18,370 nucleotides of DNA from CAZXEU01 sp964639665 (GTDB taxonomy: Bacteria > Bacteroidota > Rhodothermia > Rhodothermales > Bin80): contig CAZXEU010000080.1 of the NCBI GenBank assembly GCA_964639665.1, positions 1 through 18,370 of the forward strand, read 5' to 3'. The notes beneath the pieces were generated by a model, which worked only from the letters and a program-made list of their open reading frames with translations, was not told the DNA's origin and did no database searches. Shown piece by piece: positions 14,910-18,370 of this stretch. Within the stretch, counting starts at the first letter, position 1, and each line of letters begins with the position of its first letter. Position numbers and translations under genes: made by a program.

Positions 14910-17900
14910 TTACCGGATTAGTACCATTCGCCCGGTTCTAACTTCCGTGCGGCCCTCCAACATGGCTGTCATCCTGTAAAGGTACATGCCAGAGCCAAGT
15001 CCCGTGCCGTCCAGTTCCAGAGAGCGACGCCCGCCGGCTTCCATATCTATCCACGGCACCTGCTTTACCGTCCGTCCGAGCACATCTATCACCTCTACCG
15101 CAACGCGAGCCCTGGCCGGCAGGTCAAAGAGGATCCGCGTGGACGGGTTGAACGGGTTGGGGTAGTTGCCGAGTAGCACAAACGCCTGCGGCAAGTCGTC
15201 GGCTCCACCTGGTCCGGTCACCACAGCCGGAATCAGAACTTCGCCTCCCGGAAGCACGCCCATGATCGTAAGGCCATCCGAGGCCCGCGCGCCCGCGCCG
15301 GAGAGCCCCAGCACCAGTGCTTCTCCCGCGACCCCGCCGAAGTCGAAGGCAAACACGTCTACAACGCTTCCGTTGCCGGGCTTGGCGACCTCTATGTTTA
15401 GTGCGCGTGCATCCACTACGTGGAAGCTGCCGGCTGCGCCGAACGTCAAGCTGTCCTCCAGCACCGCCAGCCTTTGATTGCTGTCCGCAGGATCCAGTAT
15501 ATGCAAGGCCACCGGCCCCGCATCCAGGGCCCCGTGAGCAAAGTAAAAACGTGCCATGCCTGCGCCGGCCTCTTCGGCTCGCACGTCCTGGGCCGAAATC
15601 AGCGAAAGCACCTCTCGGCTTCCAACGAGCATGATCTGGTTATGCGTCGATTCTGCGTACTCGAATTCCAGCGTGGCGAGCGGGTTTGAATTGCCCGCCG
15701 AGGAAGCCTCCACGACCTCCAGGACCTGCGGGCCCGCGACCACGTCCCGGTACGGTGTCGCGCGCTGGAATGTCCAGTCATCTACCAGCAGTCTGCCGTC
15801 CAGATAGATGTCCGCGTCCAGTCCAACCGCATTGTGTATCACCTGAAGGCTGGCCGTTGCACGTTCGATCGAGGTCGAAACCAGCACCTCGCCGCCCGGA
15901 CGAACGCCGATTAGCCCAAGCCCATCGGCAGAAGTTGCACCGGCTCCCGAAAGGCCCAAAACGAGCGCCTCCCCCGCCGCCGCCTCAAGATCCAGGCCAT
16001 GCCACTGCGGCACCGCGGCGCCTATTGGCTCTGCCACCTCCAGAATCAGTGCTCTGGCAGGCAGGGCAACGTACCTGCCGAATTCTCCGAAGCGTAAGCT
16101 GTCTGCCAGCACGGCCAGTTCGGCATTGTCCGATGCGGAATCCAGCGCGCGGACGGTTGCCGGGCCGAAATCCTTTGCCCCGTGTGCCAGGTAGACGTAG
16201 GTGGAGTCGGGACCAGTCGCTTCTGTCCGTACGTCTTCTACCGCTGCGAGCAGCACCTCGTCGGCGCTGCCGTAAATGAGGATCTGGTTGTGGCTCCCCG
16301 CTGCAAACTCGAAGTCCAATGATACCAGCGGACTGCTATCATTCATGTCCGTTGCATTTACTACGGCCACCCGGTGGCTGCCTTCATCCGTGCGCGAAAA
16401 GCCCGTGGCGCTTCTAGATGCCCAGTCGTCCAATACCAGGCTGCCATCCACATAGACATCGATGTCGACTCCCGCCGCGTTGTGGACAAGCTGGAGCCGG
16501 GACGCATTCTGCGCCGAAGGGCTGAGCACATCGTCCCACAGTTGCTGCGCGGCATCGGCATTCGCCAGCAAATCCGCCAGACTGCTTCCCGCCACCAGTG
16601 CAAACGCCACGACCACCTCTTTGCCGGGGCCCAACGCGTAGGGGCCTGTCCCAACCACGTGACTGAAATCGCCCAAGGCGGTGGGAGCGGGAAGCACGCC
16701 GCCGGTCAGAAAGCGCCACTTGGTCTCGTCGTCGAAGGGCTCGCCCGCCAGTTCCCGGCCGAGATCCACCCCGCGATAGTGCAACTGTGCATCTGACGAA
16801 AGTACCTTGATGCCCGCATGGAGGCCCGCATTCGACGCCTGGCCAGCCTGATAGCCCAGACGGCGGCTTGCATCGACGCCGGCCGCGTCCTCGCTGGCAG
16901 CGTCCTGATTGACATCCCAGTCCGCGAACAGGCCCACATGGACATCATCCAGCGACCGGCGGGACCTATTTCGCACGGTGTACTTGAAGGTGGCGAAATC
17001 CTCATGCGCATGTGCCGCGTCGACGTAGGTCTCCTGCAGCACCTCCAGGCCCAGGGACCCCCCGGATCCCTCGTCAACCAATTCCATTCGGCCCTCTTCG
17101 GTCACGTGCTCGCCGGGTGACGCAATGGAGAGCGTGGCTCCCGACTTCGGGACGAAGTCCTGGTCCTGGATCCCGGACTCCGTCCTGGCCGCGTCCCGGA
17201 CGCTTCGCGGACCTGTGCCGATCATCAGGCCTGCCTCGAATAGCAGGTTCGCCGACGTTCCGTCCGAGCGCCTTACCGCGAATCCGTCACCAATGGAGTT
17301 GTATGCATTGTCAAGAAAACCGATGTTGCCCTCGGTCGTAATGGAAACCGCGAGGGCTTCCGTACTGTGGGTGGCCACACTGCCCGGGTTGCCCAACAGG
17401 CGCAGAATGTCGGGCGCATCGTCGTACGAGCCTGCCGTGGCGCGTGTGTGTAGAAGATGCCTTGTCCGATACGGCGCGTCCTCCAATTGCACAACCGTGA
17501 AGCGGGCCCTATGGCTCTGGCCCCTGCGCAACGAGCCGAGGAAGTCCGCGCCGTGGGTTACCCTGATCCAGGGCGAATCGCTGACAAGGGACAGCTCCAG
17601 ACCATAGGCTACTTCCAGGTAATTGGTAAAGGTTAAGTCGATGGTCGCCTCCAGCCCTTCGGCCACTGGCATGGTGGAGATCAATTCCTCTGACACAAGC
17701 CGGACGGCGGGACTGCGGGTCCGGGTAAGGGCCCGGAAGGCATCTACCCTTCCGCGCCCCAGAAGGCCCTCCAGCGACGCTTCATTGGAGGCCTCGATAC
17801 TCTGCGCAGTGATGCGCACCAGCTCCCGCACCTGGTCGGCAGTGTACTGCGGATACCGCGTCCTAACCAGTGCGGCAATACCCGATACGAGGGCTGCGGA

Positions 17901-18370
17901 AGCCGAGGAGCCCGCGACGAAGGCGAGCTGGTCGCGATTCAGGATAGCAAGTATCCTCTCACCCTGAGCGAATACATTGACGCTCCGGCCGTAATTCGTA
18001 GTAACCCCGTCACTTTCGGCCGCGATGCCACCTACGCTAAGCGTGCGGCGGTGCGCCGCAGGAAAGAAGGGGAGTACATCATTGTTGGTCTCGGAGTTGC
18101 CGGCTGCCGCCACTATCAGCACGTCCAGATCGGCCGCAAGGTCCCATACCATGCGGCCCGTCCGCGTGACTGTCATGGAACCGAAAGAAGCATTGATCAC
18201 ATCGGCGCCATTGAGTGCCGCATAGGCAATGCCGTTCAGGTCAAAGCAAATGTTGCCTCCGGTTGCGCCACAGGAAGCGTTTATCGGCATAATAGTGGCA
18301 TTCCAGCTACTGCCGGCCATTCCCAAACCGTTGTCCGTCACTGCTCCGGCAATCGAAGCCACGAACGTAC
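14910..18370 (-). CDS. Secreted subtilisin-like (S8) serine peptidase with two DUF4397-type units and type IX sorting tail (N-terminus outside window)
   Basis: The frame enters from the right edge and ends at TAA 14910-14912, leaving 1152 whole codons visible. The first bases read (G)-T-F-V-A-S-I-A-G, the segment just after the catalytic histidine of subtilases (HGT-x-VA). So the Asp and His lie immediately outside. The numbering here starts at the GTG codon at 18362. Oxyanion-hole Asn89 is in VAAAGNS. Catalytic Ser153 is in GSSASAALVSG, where the family's usual GTSMAAPHVSG has lost its Pro and His. Residues about 213-620 are beta-rich spacer. Units 622-836 and 839-1045 are DUF4397-type repeats. 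Residues 1066-1150 (NYPNPFNPST.. to MVLIR) form a type IX (Por) sorting domain, predicting export across the outer membrane and surface attachment or release. The substrate is unknown. It is probably nutritional or a processor of surface proteins. Confidence 0.92.
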   Translation of the reverse strand, partial: TFVASIAGAVTDNGLGMAGSSWNATIMPINASCGATGGNICFDLNGIAYAALNGADVINASFGSMTVTRTGRMVWDLAADLDVLIVAAAGNSETNNDVLPFFPAAHRRTLSVGGIAAESDGVTTNYGRSVNVFAQGERILAILNRDQLAFVAGSSASAALVSGIAALVRTRYPQYTADQVRELVRITAQSIEASNEASLEGLLGRGRVDAFRALTRTRSPAVRLVSEELISTMPVAEGLEATIDLTFTNYLEVAYGLELSLVSDSPWIRVTHGADFLGSLRRGQSHRARFTVVQLEDAPYRTRHLLHTRATAGSYDDAPDILRLLGNPGSVATHSTEALAVSITTEGNIGFLDNAYNSIGDGFAVRRSDGTSANLLFEAGLMIGTGPRSVRDAARTESGIQDQDFVPKSGATLSIASPGEHVTEEGRMELVDEGSGGSLGLEVLQETYVDAAHAHEDFATFKYTVRNRSRRSLDDVHVGLFADWDVNQDAASEDAAGVDASRRLGYQAGQASNAGLHAGIKVLSSDAQLHYRGVDLGRELAGEPFDDETKWRFLTGGVLPAPTALGDFSHVVGTGPYALGPGKEVVVAFALVAGSSLADLLANADAAQQLWDDVLSPSAQNASRLQLVHNAAGVDIDVYVDGSLVLDDWASRSATGFSRTDEGSHRVAVVNATDMNDSSPLVSLDFEFAAGSHNQILIYGSADEVLLAAVEDVRTEATGPDSTYVYLAHGAKDFGPATVRALDSASDNAELAVLADSLRFGEFGRYVALPARALILEVAEPIGAAVPQWHGLDLEAAAGEALVLGLSGAGATSADGLGLIGVRPGGEVLVSTSIERATASLQVIHNAVGLDADIYLDGRLLVDDWTFQRATPYRDVVAGPQVLEVVEASSAGNSNPLATLEFEYAESTHNQIMLVGSREVLSLISAQDVRAEEAGAGMARFYFAHGALDAGPVALHILDPADSNQRLAVLEDSLTFGAAGSFHVVDARALNIEVAKPGNGSVVDVFAFDFGGVAGEALVLGLSGAGARASDGLTIMGVLPGGEVLIPAVVTGPGGADDLPQAFVLLGNYPNPFNPSTRILFDLPARARVAVEVIDVLGRTVKQVPWIDMEAGGRRSLELDGTGLGSGMYLYRMTAMLEGRTEVRTGRMVLIR
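14913..15167 (-). other. Type IX secretion (Por) C-terminal sorting domain
   Basis: The last 85 residues of the peptidase start NYPNPFNPSTRILFDL and continue with VEVIDVLGRTVKQV, GLGSGMYLYRM and TGRMVLIR. This order (NPFNP motif, a strand pair with D-x-x-GR, G-x-Y-x-Y-x-M, and a basic last strand) is the classic type A sorting tail cleaved during secretion through the Por machinery. It is also the main taxonomic clue in the window. Confidence 0.85.
15230..16499 (-). repeat. Tandem pair of DUF4397-type units in the peptidase
   Basis: Unit 1 spans about 15855-16499 and unit 2 about 15230-15848. Each starts LQ(L/V)(V/I)HNA.G.D.D(V/I)Y.DG and then shows DDW, a HNQI strand, a (Y/F).AHGA..(F/A)GP segment, and ends AGEALVLGLSGAG..DGL..(I/M)GV.PGGEVL. 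The 13-residue AGEALVLGLSGAG is identical in both (15939-15977 and 15291-15329), yet 12 of its 13 codons differ in the third or first base. The duplication is therefore old and the protein sequence is conserved by selection. Confidence 0.8.

Overview
The window looks like part of the chromosome of a GC-rich, Gram-negative bacterium of the Bacteroidota/Rhodothermota/Balneolota group. The best clue is the C-terminus of the large secreted peptidase at the right edge. It carries a YPNPFNPST motif followed by a short beta-rich tail ending in MVLIR, which is the pattern of a type IX secretion (Por) sorting domain. High GC, the split E1-alpha/E1-beta pyruvate dehydrogenase and the S8/DUF4397 secreted proteins fit a Rhodothermales-like marine heterotroph. 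The exact taxon is inference. I saw no tRNA, rRNA, CRISPR array, transposase or phage gene.

Layout, left to right. (1) 1-5202, minus strand: the first 1734 codons of a giant exported protein, cut at its C-terminal side by the window edge. It has a signal peptide, a long Gly/Asn/Asp/Thr-rich beta-solenoid-like body with a short internal repeat, and a DUF4397-type domain at the visible end. It has a good upstream promoter (5323-5351) and a leader with two hairpins. (2) 5563-9762, minus strand: a compact operon pdhA-pdhB-pdhC (pyruvate dehydrogenase E1-alpha, E1-beta, E2) followed five bases later by a calcineurin-like metallophosphoesterase. (3) 9925-11956, plus strand, divergent from pdhA: a dolichol-phosphate-mannose-synthase-like family 2 glycosyltransferase and an NADP-type isocitrate dehydrogenase. 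(4) 11957-12345: a gene-free convergent gap with small palindromes. (5) 12346-14703, minus strand: a complete two-component system in one polypeptide (GAF, PAS-like, histidine kinase, receiver, OmpR/PhoB-type winged helix). (6) 14910-18370, minus strand: a subtilisin-like (S8) secreted peptidase that enters from the right edge, with two tandem DUF4397-type units and the sorting tail.

How the genes work together. The middle of the window is central carbon metabolism: pyruvate to acetyl-CoA by PdhABC, and isocitrate to 2-oxoglutarate by Icd. The E3 gene (lpd) is not present here. The flanks encode large cell-surface or secreted proteins that share the DUF4397 module (three copies in two proteins), which suggests a domain family reused across the secretome. 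The one-protein two-component regulator lies just downstream of the peptidase on the same strand. Its target cannot be read from the sequence.

The long open frames lying antisense to the pdh, icd and surface-protein genes are best explained as codon-bias shadows in GC-rich DNA. I see no clear new multi-gene system. The items most worth following are the fused two-component regulator, the giant repeat-bearing surface protein, the DUF4397 sharing, and the phosphoesterase coupled to pdhC.
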